Positions 7,930 to 16,593 of a stretch of DNA of 64,000 bases are shown here, in pieces. Every line of letters starts with the position of its first letter. The stretch's first letter is position 1. The notes below the pieces were generated by a model that saw nothing but the letters and a program-made list of their open reading frames with translations, was not told where the DNA came from and searched no databases. The stretch is taken from positions 930,001-994,000 of the forward strand of contig NZ_JAIUDA010000001.1 of assembly GCF_020179835.1 (NCBI RefSeq), written 5' to 3'. The translations under genes were made by a program, and so were the position numbers. The DNA is from Pantoea sp. alder81. Lineage in GTDB: Bacteria; Pseudomonadota; Gammaproteobacteria; Enterobacterales; Enterobacteriaceae.

Positions 7930-9981
7930 TCACGCCTCTTCTAAACCGCGATTCTTCAGCATTGGTCCAATCTCCGGTGCTTTGCCGCGCCACGCCAGCC
8001 ACAGATGTTGCAAATCGCTGCTGTTACCGCGTGAAAGAATATGATCGCGGAACTGCTGGCCATTCTCACGGCTCAACCCACCACGTTCAACAAAGGCCTG
8101 ATAACCATCATCGGCCAACATCTGCGTCCAGATATAGGCGTAATAACCGGCTGCATAACCGCCGCCCCAGATATGGCGGAAATAGGTGGAGCGATAACGC
8201 GGTGGGACGGTGGTTAAAGCAATGTTCTCTGCCGCCAGCGCCTGTAGTTCAAAGTGGCTGACATCCTGCGGGTTGTCATGCGTGGTCAGTGAATGCCATT
8301 GCAGATCCAGCAAGGCTGCTGCCAGCAGTTCGGTCATGTCGTAACCCTTGTTGAACTTAGACGCGCTGACCATCTTCTCGCGCAGTTCAACGGGCATCGC
8401 CTCACCGCTCTGATAATGGCGGGCATAGTTGGCAAACACTGCTTCATCGCTGGCCCAGTGCTCGTTAATCTGCGAAGGAAACTCTACGAAGTCACGCGGC
8501 GTAGCGGTACCGGACAGGCTCGGATAACGCTGGGTGGCAAACAGACCGTGCAGTGCATGGCCGAATTCGTGGAACAGCGTAATGACCTCATCCCAGCTCA
8601 GTAACGCGGGTTGCCCGGCCTGCGGTTTGGTGTAGTTGCAGACGTTGTAAATCACCGGCTTGGTGCCAAGCAGCGTGGTCTGATCAACGAAGTTGCTCAT
8701 CCAGGCGCCGCCGCTTTTGTTATCCCGCTTGTAGAGATCGGTATAAAACAGCGCCAGCGGCGTATCGTCAGCATCAAAGATTTCATAAACATTGACGTCC
8801 GGATGATACACCGGCAGATCGTGGCGCTGCTGGAAGCGGATACCAAACAGCTGGCTGGCAGACCAGAACACGCCCTTTTCCAGCACATTATTCAGCTCAA
8901 AGTACGGGCGGATTTGGCTCTCATCTAAGGCGTATTTCTCTTTTCTCACTTGTTCAGCGTAGAAGTTCCAGTCCCATGCGCGCAGCGGGAAATGGTGGTG
9001 CTGCTGTTCAATGATCTGCTGAATGTCTGAGGCTTCTCGCTCCGCGCGTGCACGCGCGGCCGGAACGATATTACGCATAAACGCAAAGGCAGCATCCGGC
9101 GTTTTCGCCATCTGGTCCTGCATGCTCCACTCGGCGTAGGTATTGAAACCGAGCAGCTTTGCCTGCTCTGCGCGCAGCTGTGCCATGCGTAATACAATCG
9201 CGCGCGTATCGTTGTCATCGCCCTGTTCGCTGCGCGTGAGTGCCTGATTGAACAGCGCTTCACGCGTGGCGCGTACTTCCAGAGACTGCAATGCGGGCTG
9301 TTGCGTGGTGTTCTGTAACGGCAGTAGCCATTCGCCGTGCAATCCACGCGCTTCCGCCGCGGCTTTGGCATGCGCTAACTCTTCTTCACTCAATCCCGCC
9401 AGCGCCGCCACACTGCTCACCGTATACGCACCTGCTTTAGTCGCCGCCAGCAGCTTGTTGCCAAAACGTGTACTCAGCGTGGCGAGTTCCTGATTACAGG
9501 CACGAAGTTGGTCTTTATCGGCATCGCTCAGACTGGCGCCGGCTAGCTGGAAGTGCTGCCAGGTCACTTCCACCAGGCGCATTGCCTCCGCATCCGGACA
9601 GGCTGAGCCGCGATGCTGGTAAACGCTGTCGAGGCGGGCAAACAGCTGGCTGTTGAGATGGATTTCATCACTTAGCGCCGTGAGTTTAGGCGTGATCAGC
9701 TCGTCAACTTCCTGCAACACATCACTGGTGTTCGCCGATGTCATGGCACCGAACACCAGGTTGACGCGGCTCAGCAGCTGTCCGCTGCGCTCCAAAGCTT
9801 CATAAGTGTTGGCGAACGTGGCAGGTTCAGGATTGTTGGCGATGGCGGCAATTTCCTGACGCTTCTCTTCAATACCCGCTTCAAGCGCCGGAAGAAAATC
9901 GGCTTCCTGAATCAGGTCAAACTGCGGAGTTTGATATGGCAATGAACTGACGGTGAAAAACGGATTGGCTCGTGAAGTCAT
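7930..9981 (-). CDS. dcp: Peptidyl-dipeptidase Dcp
   Basis: A 683-residue M3-family zinc metallopeptidase with no signal peptide. The metal site HEFGHALHG is near residue 470, with the third ligand glutamate in FVEFPSQINEH about 25 residues on. Dcp removes C-terminal dipeptides from peptides in the cytoplasm. The length matches E. coli Dcp (681). In E. coli dcp sits next to ydfG, divergently; here about 12 kb of purine, hydrolase and chemotaxis genes lie between them. A 7-bp GC-rich hairpin (10004-10022) lies in its leader, just upstream of the ribosome site. Confidence 0.95.
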   Translation of the reverse strand: MTSRANPFFTVSSLPYQTPQFDLIQEADFLPALEAGIEEKRQEIAAIANNPEPATFANTYEALERSGQLLSRVNLVFGAMTSANTSDVLQEVDELITPKLTALSDEIHLNSQLFARLDSVYQHRGSACPDAEAMRLVEVTWQHFQLAGASLSDADKDQLRACNQELATLSTRFGNKLLAATKAGAYTVSSVAALAGLSEEELAHAKAAAEARGLHGEWLLPLQNTTQQPALQSLEVRATREALFNQALTRSEQGDDNDTRAIVLRMAQLRAEQAKLLGFNTYAEWSMQDQMAKTPDAAFAFMRNIVPAARARAEREASDIQQIIEQQHHHFPLRAWDWNFYAEQVRKEKYALDESQIRPYFELNNVLEKGVFWSASQLFGIRFQQRHDLPVYHPDVNVYEIFDADDTPLALFYTDLYKRDNKSGGAWMSNFVDQTTLLGTKPVIYNVCNYTKPQAGQPALLSWDEVITLFHEFGHALHGLFATQRYPSLSGTATPRDFVEFPSQINEHWASDEAVFANYARHYQSGEAMPVELREKMVSASKFNKGYDMTELLAAALLDLQWHSLTTHDNPQDVSHFELQALAAENIALTTVPPRYRSTYFRHIWGGGYAAGYYAYIWTQMLADDGYQAFVERGGLSRENGQQFRDHILSRGNSSDLQHLWLAWRGKAPEIGPMLKNRGLEEA

Positions 9982-10054
9982 TATCGCTCCTGATAATCAG
10001 CAACGCCGCAACCGGTGCGGCGGGATGTTTCTATCCTGGCAGTTTCAACGCCAC

Positions 10055-10837
10055 TCAACAACCGCTCTGCTGGTGCTGATACACGCTGATGATTTCGCCC
10101 GCCACCGCCACGGCAATCTCCGCCGGCAATTTGCCTTTCACATCCGGCAGGCCGAGCGGGCAGCGCAGTCGCGCCAGTGCATCCGCAGCAATGCCTTTGC
10201 CCTCCAGACGATAGCGAAAGCGCTGGGCTTTGGTAGCCGAACCGATCACGCCGGCATAGCGAAAATCACCGCGCCGTAAAATGGCTTCGCTTAGCGCCAA
10301 ATCGAGCGGATGATCGTGGGTCATCACGATGAAATAGCTGTCCGGCGCGGCCTCTCTGACGCAATCGATCGGATCCTCCACCTGGCGCACGGTGACGCCC
10401 GGGGGTACATGGCGAAACTGGGCGGCGCGGCTGTCAATCCAGGTAATGTGACAGGGTAACGTAGCCAGCAGATTCACCAGCGCCTGCCCAACGTGGCCCG
10501 CGCCGTACAGCTGGATTTCAGGCTGCTGCTGCATCAGCGGTTCAAACAGCAGCGTGGCATGCCCGCCGCAGCACTGGCCAAGGCGCGCGGCCAGCGCAAA
10601 CTCTTCGCTGCGCGGCTCCAGACAACGCTGTGCCAGCATGTCGCGCGCCAGCGCAATGCACTGATATTCCAGATGGCCGCCGCCAATGGTGAGATAAGTT
10701 TCGCTGGCGCTGACCACCATTTTACTGCCGCGATCGCGCGGGACCGAGCCGCGCTGGCTTAGCACGGTGACTAAAACGCAGCTCTCACGTTTCTCACGCA
10801 AACTGTGCAATACAGCGATCCAGTCATGATAAATCAT
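10055..10837 (-). CDS. xdhC: Xanthine dehydrogenase accessory protein XdhC
   Basis: About 260 residues. XdhC-type proteins bind molybdenum cofactor, help to sulfurate it and insert it into the large subunit. The motif GGGHLEYQ and a C-terminal Rossmann segment LYGAGHVGQALVNLL are typical. The longer open frame to 11071 is not coding: the family start MIYHDW is at 10837, preceded by AGGAG; an ATG one codon upstream (10840) is equally in frame but closer to it. The start overlaps the end of xdhB by 14 bases, so the two are translationally coupled. Confidence 0.9.
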   Translation of the reverse strand: MIYHDWIAVLHSLREKRESCVLVTVLSQRGSVPRDRGSKMVVSASETYLTIGGGHLEYQCIALARDMLAQRCLEPRSEEFALAARLGQCCGGHATLLFEPLMQQQPEIQLYGAGHVGQALVNLLATLPCHITWIDSRAAQFRHVPPGVTVRQVEDPIDCVREAAPDSYFIVMTHDHPLDLALSEAILRRGDFRYAGVIGSATKAQRFRYRLEGKGIAADALARLRCPLGLPDVKGKLPAEIAVAVAGEIISVYQHQQSGC

Positions 10838-13190
10838 CATCCGCTCCTGAGAGGCGCTGCACGCCCCAGAAAACGCGCTCGGGCGTGGCGGGTGCATCCA
10901 ACTGCGGATGGCGGCGATAATTATCCACGCTGGCAACCGCATCCTGTAATGCACACCACACCGCAATGCCCAGCATAAACGGCGGTTCACCCACTGCTTT
11001 GGAGTGGAACACCGTGTCCTGAGGATTTTTGCGATTTTCAACCAGCGTGACGCGCAGATCATGGGGGACATCGCTGATGGCGGGAATCTTGTAACTCGCC
11101 GGGCCGTCCGTCAGCAGCTTGCCCTGATCGTTCCACACCAGCTCTTCGCAGGTTAACCAGCCCATGCCCTGCACGAAACCGCCCTCCACTTGCCCAATAT
11201 CCAGCGCCGGATTGAGCGAGGCGCCAACGTCATGCAGGATATCCGCGCGCAGCAAACGGTATTCGCCGGTTAGGGTATCCATCAGCACTTCACAGCACGC
11301 TGCGCCATAAGCGAAGTAATAGAAGGGTTTACCGCGTCCGGCGTTGCGGTCGTAATGGATGCCTGGCACTTTGTAAAATCCGGTGGCGGATAAGGGCACC
11401 TGATTCAGCCACGCCTGCTGCGCCACCTGCGCAAAGGTGAAGTGCTGTTCGCCGACGCGCACAATGCCATTGCTAAAGGAGACGACGTCGGCCGTACAGT
11501 GGTGCTGCTGACACAGCATTTCCGTCATGCGGTCGCGCAATATCTGCGCGGCGTTCTGCGCCGCTTTGCCGTTGAGATCGGCCCCGCTGGAGGCCGCAGT
11601 GGGTGAGGTGTTCGGCACTTTTCCGGTGTCGGTTGCCGTGACCTGAATCTGGCTGATATCGATTTGCAGCACTTCCGCCACAATCTGCGCCACTTTGGTA
11701 TTCAATCCCTGGCCCATTTCGGTGCCGCCGTGATTGAGCTGCACCGTGCCATCGGTGTAGATCAAAATTAAGGCACCGGCCTGATTGAGGAAGCTGGAGG
11801 TAAAGGAGATACCAAACTTCACCGGCGTTAAGGCCAGACCGCGTTTCATAAAACGGTTGCTGGCGTTAAACGCCGTGATGTCCGCACGGCGCGTGGCGTA
11901 ATCGCTGCTGGCTTCCAGCTGCTCCGTCATCTCCATCAGCAAATTATCTTCCACCTGCTGATGGTAATGGGTGATGTTGCGATCCTGCTTGCCGTAATAG
12001 TTTCGCTTACGCAGTTCGAGCGGATCCAGTCCGCGCTCGCGGGCAATGTGATCCATAATCTGCTCAATCGCCACCATGCCCTGAGGCCCGCCAAATCCGC
12101 GATAGGCGGTGTTAGACGCGGTGTGCGTGCGGCAGCGATAACCAGTGATCAGCGCATCGCCGAGGTAATAGGCATTATCGGCGTGAAACATCGCACGATC
12201 GACAATCGATCCGCTGAGATCGAGTGAGTAACCGCAGTTACCCGCCAGATCGATTTTGACGCCACAGAAGCGGCCATCCTCATCAAAACCGACATCGTAA
12301 CGAACAAAGAAGGGATGGCGCTTGCCGGTGTTACGCATATCATCGCGTCGCGCCAGCCGCATTTTTGCCGGACGGCGCGTTTGTCGCGCGGCAATCGCAC
12401 ACAGGCAGGCCACACCCGCAGCCTGCGTCTCTTTACCACCAAACCCGCCGCCCATCCGCCGCATATCAATGGTGACTTTGTTCATGGTGATGTCCATCAC
12501 TTCGGCCACCAATTTCTGCACTTCCGTTGGGTTTTGCGTCGAGGAGAAAACCTGCAGGCTGTCATCTTCGCCTGGAATCACTAACGCGGTTTGGGTTTCC
12601 AGATAGAAGTGCTCCTGACCGCCAATATGGAATTCACCCTTAATACGATGCGGCGCACGCGCCAGCGCCGCTTCGGCATCACCCCGTTGATGCACATGCG
12701 GTTGCTGCACAAAGTGACGCTGCTCCAGTGCGTCACGCACATCCAGAATCGCCGGCAGCGGCTGGTATTCAATGATGGCGGCGGCGGCACCGGCACGCGC
12801 GGCTTCAGGTGAATCCGCTGCCACCACAATCACCATCTGCCCGAGATACTCCACGGTATCCTGAGCCAGTAGAGGGTCACCCGGCTCAAGCGGGCCGACA
12901 TCATTCAGGCCTGGCACATCGCGCCAGGTCAGTACAGTCACCACGCCGGGCACGGCGTAGCAAGGCTGCACATCGACATGTGTGATCCGTGCATGCGCAT
13001 GCTCACTGAGACGCGGGCAAAGATGCAGCAGGCCAGGCAGATCCGGCCGGTCATCAATGTAGATCGCCTCGCCCGTGACATGTTTATCGGCACTTTCATG
13101 TTTCTGACTGCGGCCCACGCCGGTTTTCATTTCGCTGGCGAACTGGCTCTTTAACAGCGTTTCGCTGAGTTCGGGTCGGTTATGAGACAT
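10824..13190 (-). CDS. xdhB: Xanthine dehydrogenase, molybdopterin-binding large subunit
   Basis: A 788-residue molybdo-flavoenzyme subunit. Family signatures are GGGFGGKE (substrate and cofactor loop), FGGPQGM, GGTEMGQGLNTK and, near the C terminus, VGEPPFMLG with the catalytic glutamate that acts as base. With XdhA it oxidises hypoxanthine to xanthine and xanthine to urate. A GAGGTGG lies 8 bases before the ATG. The start overlaps the end of xdhA by 11 bases and the end overlaps xdhC, so guaD-xdhA-xdhB-xdhC form one tightly packed operon. Confidence 0.95.
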   Translation of the reverse strand: MSHNRPELSETLLKSQFASEMKTGVGRSQKHESADKHVTGEAIYIDDRPDLPGLLHLCPRLSEHAHARITHVDVQPCYAVPGVVTVLTWRDVPGLNDVGPLEPGDPLLAQDTVEYLGQMVIVVAADSPEAARAGAAAAIIEYQPLPAILDVRDALEQRHFVQQPHVHQRGDAEAALARAPHRIKGEFHIGGQEHFYLETQTALVIPGEDDSLQVFSSTQNPTEVQKLVAEVMDITMNKVTIDMRRMGGGFGGKETQAAGVACLCAIAARQTRRPAKMRLARRDDMRNTGKRHPFFVRYDVGFDEDGRFCGVKIDLAGNCGYSLDLSGSIVDRAMFHADNAYYLGDALITGYRCRTHTASNTAYRGFGGPQGMVAIEQIMDHIARERGLDPLELRKRNYYGKQDRNITHYHQQVEDNLLMEMTEQLEASSDYATRRADITAFNASNRFMKRGLALTPVKFGISFTSSFLNQAGALILIYTDGTVQLNHGGTEMGQGLNTKVAQIVAEVLQIDISQIQVTATDTGKVPNTSPTAASSGADLNGKAAQNAAQILRDRMTEMLCQQHHCTADVVSFSNGIVRVGEQHFTFAQVAQQAWLNQVPLSATGFYKVPGIHYDRNAGRGKPFYYFAYGAACCEVLMDTLTGEYRLLRADILHDVGASLNPALDIGQVEGGFVQGMGWLTCEELVWNDQGKLLTDGPASYKIPAISDVPHDLRVTLVENRKNPQDTVFHSKAVGEPPFMLGIAVWCALQDAVASVDNYRRHPQLDAPATPERVFWGVQRLSGADDDLS

Positions 13191-14622
13191 AGCGCGCCAC
13201 CTCTGTGATGGTCAGTTCGCCACAGGTTTGCGCGTAGTAACGACGAAGCAGATTGCGTGCCACCTGCAAGCGGTAGTCGGCGCTGGCGCGGAAATCGCTT
13301 AACGGCTGAAAGTCCTGGCTGAGCGCCGCGCAGGCTTGCTCAATAGTGGTTTGATTCAGCGGCTGGCCGATGAGGACGTCCTCGGCTGCGCTTGCCCGTT
13401 TTGGCGTAGCGGCCATGCCGCCAAATGCCAGTCGTGCCTGCACCACCACGCCATCTTTAAGCTGAATATTGATGGCGATAAACACCGCCGAAATATCGTC
13501 GTCTAAACGTTTAGCCACTTTCCAGGCCACAAAATAAGGTGACATCGTCACTTTAGGTATCACAATGGTGCGGATAAATTCACCTGCCTGCAATACCGTT
13601 TGCCGATAGCCGGTGAAGAACTGATCCAGTGGTACTTCACGTGTGCTTTCCCCTTGCTGCAACACCAGCCGCGCATTGAGCGCCAGTAGCATCGGCGCAC
13701 AATCACCGATCGGCGAAGCATTGCCGATATTGCCGCCGAGCGTACCCTGATTGCGGATCTGCAATGACGCAAAGCGCTCCAGTGTGGCACTGAAGGCAGG
13801 AATTCTCGCCGCCAGGAAGTGATAGCAATGGTGAAGCGGTGCAGCGGCGCCAAGGTGAATTTCCTGCTCATCTTCAGAACAGATGCTTAACGCCTTTACC
13901 TGCTCCAGCGCGATTAATAACGGTAAACGTTGATACTGCTGGGTAATTAGCAGAGTGAGATCGGTACCGCCGGCCAGCAGTTGCGCTTCCGGATACTGCT
14001 GATATAGTGCCGCTAGCTGAGCCAGCGTTTTCGGGATGAAACAGCGACTGCCATTGGCTTCGAGCATTTGCACTTCCCGGTTATTCAACGCTTGTAAGCG
14101 CTGTACCAGTGCCGGCTCATCCGCCATAAAGTTATCTTCTAAGGGTTGCGCACAGGCTTGCTGTGCGGCGGCCATAATTGGCCGGTAGCCCGTGCAGCGA
14201 CACAAATTGCCCGCTAAGGCTTGTTCAGCCTGCTGCTGATTCCAGCCCTGCGTATTTTTTTGCAGGGTAAAGAGCGACATGACAAAGCCAGGCGTGCAGT
14301 AGCCGCACTGTGAACCGTGACAATCCACCATCGCCTGCTGCGCGCTGTGCAGTTCGCGGCCCTGTTTCAAATCCTCCACGGTGATCAGCTGTTTGCCTTG
14401 TAAGCTGCTGACCAGCGTCAGGCAACTGTTGATGGCCTGATACTGCATACGCCCCGCCACCACTTTTCCCAGCGTCACCGTACACGCACCGCAGTCACCT
14501 GACGCGCAGCCCTCTTTGGTTCCCCGCCGCTGTTGATGGCTGCGCAGATAGTTAAGTACGGTCAGATTCGGGTCTAAGGCCGTTTCAGTGACCAGCCGAT
14601 TATTCAACAGAAACTGGATCAT
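13180..14622 (-). CDS. xdhA: Xanthine dehydrogenase, 2Fe-2S/FAD small subunit
   Basis: A 480-residue subunit that carries two 2Fe-2S clusters and FAD. The first cluster is seen in GCASGDCGACTV with a later NSC; the second in QCGYCTPGF and CRCTGYRP; the FAD segment includes LLAGGTDLT and GGNIGNASPIGD. I chose the ATG at 14622 because its first bases overlap the guaD stop (ATGA) and because GAAGAGG lies upstream; the open frame upstream of it has no family resemblance. Electrons from XdhB pass through its clusters to FAD and then to NAD. Confidence 0.93.
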   Translation of the reverse strand: MIQFLLNNRLVTETALDPNLTVLNYLRSHQQRRGTKEGCASGDCGACTVTLGKVVAGRMQYQAINSCLTLVSSLQGKQLITVEDLKQGRELHSAQQAMVDCHGSQCGYCTPGFVMSLFTLQKNTQGWNQQQAEQALAGNLCRCTGYRPIMAAAQQACAQPLEDNFMADEPALVQRLQALNNREVQMLEANGSRCFIPKTLAQLAALYQQYPEAQLLAGGTDLTLLITQQYQRLPLLIALEQVKALSICSEDEQEIHLGAAAPLHHCYHFLAARIPAFSATLERFASLQIRNQGTLGGNIGNASPIGDCAPMLLALNARLVLQQGESTREVPLDQFFTGYRQTVLQAGEFIRTIVIPKVTMSPYFVAWKVAKRLDDDISAVFIAINIQLKDGVVVQARLAFGGMAATPKRASAAEDVLIGQPLNQTTIEQACAALSQDFQPLSDFRASADYRLQVARNLLRRYYAQTCGELTITEVARYVS

Positions 14623-15947
14623 ACCGTTGCCTCTTCTCGATCGCGCTGCCACACCGGTTTGCCACTGACCCATGTTTGCGCAATGTTGCGGTCGTCTCCC
14701 AGCGTCATCATCACAAACAAGCGTTCCCAGATATCTTTGCTGTTGGCACTCCGCAGCTTTTGCAGCGGTGAAACCGCCGGGTCAATCACCACGAAATCCG
14801 CCTCTTTACCGGGATTAAAGTTGCCAATTTTATCGTCGATATCCAGTGCATGCGCGCCACCCAGCGTCGCGTGGTAAAAGGCTTCACTGGCGCTGAGTTT
14901 GTACTGCTGCAACTGCCCGACTTTGTACGCTTCACCCAGCGTTTGCAGCATATTAAAGGTGGTGCCTGCGCCGACATCGGTGCCGATGCCCATGCGTACG
15001 CCCTGCTGCCAGCAGCGCTTAATGTTGAACAGGCCACTGCCGAGGAACAGATTCGACGTCGGACAAAAGGCGATGGAGGAATCAGTGTCGTGCAGGCATT
15101 GCCATTCGTTCTCTTCCAGATGCAGGCAGTGCGCAAAGACGCTGCGCTTACCGGTAAGTTGATGATGGTGGTAAACATCGAGATAGCCGTCCCGCTCTGG
15201 GAACAGTGATTTGACCCAGGCGATCTCCTGCTGGTTTTCGCTCAGATGGGTATGCAACCAGGTATCCGGAAACTCTTCACGCAGTTGACGAACTTTCTCC
15301 AGCAGTTCTGGCGAGGAGGTTGGTGCGAAACGTGGCGTCAATGCATAGCTCAGGCGCCCACGCTGGTGCCAGCGTTCAATCAGTTCACGTGTGTCCTGAT
15401 AACTCTCTTCCGGCGTTTCAGTCAGATACTCCGGTGCATTGCGGTCCATCATCACCTTTCCGGCAATCAGACGCATATCCAGCTGTTGCGCGGCCTGGAA
15501 CAGCGCATCCACCGATTGTTTATGCACAGTGCCAAACACCAGCGCCGTGGTGGTGCCGTTAGATAACAGCTGTTGCAGGAAGAAGGCCGACATCTGCGCG
15601 GCGTGATCCGGGCAGTGATACTGGCTCTCGACCGGGAAAGTATATTGGTTCAGCCACTCCAGCAGCTGTTCGCCAAATGCGCCAATCATCTCTGTTTGCG
15701 GGTAATGAATATGCGTATCAACAAAACCCGGCACGATGAGCTTGCCGCGCAGATCGATTACCCTGGCGGTATCAGTGCGCCCTTCTGCAATCTCCCAGCT
15801 TTCAAGCGACACCACCTTACCCTCGCGAAGCGTCAGCAAGCCGTCTTCGAGGTAGCGCGCATGCGCAGCGATATCATCGGGCTGAGAGGCCAGTGCGGTG
15901 AAATCAAAAAAGCTGGCGCGTAGCAGCGTTTCAGAGGCGTGAGGCAT
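14619..15947 (-). CDS. guaD: Guanine deaminase
   Basis: About 442 residues, an amidohydrolase that turns guanine into xanthine and ammonia, feeding the xanthine dehydrogenase encoded downstream. The metal motif DTHIHYPQTE is near residue 78; HTHLSENQQE, FAHCLHL and GIGTDVGAGT supply the other ligands, as in E. coli GuaD (439 residues). The start MPHASETLLR at 15947 has AAGGA upstream; the frame continues 18 codons further without family resemblance. It is the first gene of the operon and has a sigma-54 type promoter about 50 bases upstream. Confidence 0.93.
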   Translation of the reverse strand: MPHASETLLRASFFDFTALASQPDDIAAHARYLEDGLLTLREGKVVSLESWEIAEGRTDTARVIDLRGKLIVPGFVDTHIHYPQTEMIGAFGEQLLEWLNQYTFPVESQYHCPDHAAQMSAFFLQQLLSNGTTTALVFGTVHKQSVDALFQAAQQLDMRLIAGKVMMDRNAPEYLTETPEESYQDTRELIERWHQRGRLSYALTPRFAPTSSPELLEKVRQLREEFPDTWLHTHLSENQQEIAWVKSLFPERDGYLDVYHHHQLTGKRSVFAHCLHLEENEWQCLHDTDSSIAFCPTSNLFLGSGLFNIKRCWQQGVRMGIGTDVGAGTTFNMLQTLGEAYKVGQLQQYKLSASEAFYHATLGGAHALDIDDKIGNFNPGKEADFVVIDPAVSPLQKLRSANSKDIWERLFVMMTLGDDRNIAQTWVSGKPVWQRDREEATV

Positions 15948-15996
15948 AACGGTTCCTTGAGAAGTAAAATTGCGATGAGTTGCCTTCAAGGTATAT

Positions 15997-16013
15997 TGCA
16001 AACGCTATGCCAA
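15997..16013 (-). promoter_or_regulatory. Sigma-54 type promoter of the guaD-xdhABC operon
   Basis: On the minus strand the sequence reads TTGGCA-TA-GCGT-TTGCA. It has the conserved -24 GG and -12 GC 10 bases apart and the TTGCA box; two bases differ from TGGCACG. Transcription would start near 15986, about 40 bases before the guaD ATG. Confidence 0.65.
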
Positions 16014-16039
16014 TAAGGAATTGTAATAATATGATTATA

Positions 16040-16052
16040 TATCAATGATTTA
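16040..16052. promoter_or_regulatory. IHF-binding site consensus upstream of guaD
   Basis: TATCAATGATTTA fits WATCAA-N4-TTR at all positions. It lies between the -24/-12 element and the upstream repeats, as expected for a sigma-54 promoter. Confidence 0.5.
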
Positions 16053-16088
16053 ACAACGCTTCATTCAATTTCAAGTCACTTTGGAACC

Positions 16089-16132
16089 GCAATCGAATGC
16101 GCAATCGGTTGCCAGAATTAGCAACCGATTGC
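16089..16132. promoter_or_regulatory. Tandem GCAA-N4-TTGC dyads (candidate enhancer for guaD)
   Basis: Three related 12-mers lie in a row: GCAATCGAATGC (16089-16100), GCAATCGGTTGC (16101-16112) and GCAACCGATTGC (16121-16132). The last two are perfect inverted repeats of each other across an 8-base spacer, and their starts are 20 bp apart (two helical turns). They sit about 115-145 bp upstream of the predicted guaD start of transcription. Each also resembles a LacI-family operator with a central CG, an alternative reading. Confidence 0.55.
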
Positions 16133-16275
16133 ATGGGATAAAAATCGTGTCATGAATAAGATGTCTGAGGAAACGGGCCCAATGACAACACGATCTGTGC
16201 GTCATTTAAGTGCAGCGCCGCACGCTTGCAGTGCACAGATTTTATTTTCAGGAAGATTCCGCTGTGGTAGAGGAT

Positions 16276-16341
16276 GGATTGTGATGTGCTGATAAGCGCT
16301 GGTGTTGTAAAGCAAGGATTGTGGTGTGTTGAGAAGCGCTG
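16276..16341. repeat. Imperfect direct repeat, 26-bp units, 40-bp period
   Basis: The unit at 16276-16301 and the unit at 16316-16341 match at 23 of 26 bases; both begin GGATTGTG and end AAGCGCTG. Between them lies a 14-base spacer. Function unknown. Confidence 0.6.
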
Positions 16342-16593
16342 ATAGTGAAAACAAATAAAGCGGAATACGATGAGAAAGATGAAATAAGGGAATTAATACA
16401 GAAATGTTAAACATCGCTCTGGCATACGGATGTATTAGCATAAGAAAAACCGCATAAAAATCGTCTTGTTAAAACCCAAAAAAGAAGATTATTGTCTGCT
16501 TTTCCTTAAATGCCGTTGATATTAATTGGGATTTATCTCTATTAAAACTAATATCAGCCCTCCAGGGTACCCAATCACTTAAGAGCGACGTTT

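Larger units (their letters stand above)
15948..16593. other. 646-base regulatory region between guaD and the secreted hydrolase
   Basis: This divergent gap holds, from left to right, the sigma-54 element of guaD, an IHF consensus site, three tandem GCAA-type 12-mers and a 40-base-period direct repeat (listed separately). From about 16350 on it is AT-rich and probably contains the promoter of the hydrolase gene. I found no convincing gene in it. Confidence 0.7.

Noticed and set aside
10840..11071. N-terminal extension of the xdhC frame up to 11071
   Set aside because: The extra 77 codons lie inside xdhB in another frame and lack family resemblance; the true start is at 10837-10840.
16181..16291. 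36-codon frame starting MTTRSVRHL in the guaD upstream gap
   Set aside because: AGGA is 10 bases upstream, but the product has no recognisable pattern and runs into the direct repeat; not enough to call a gene.
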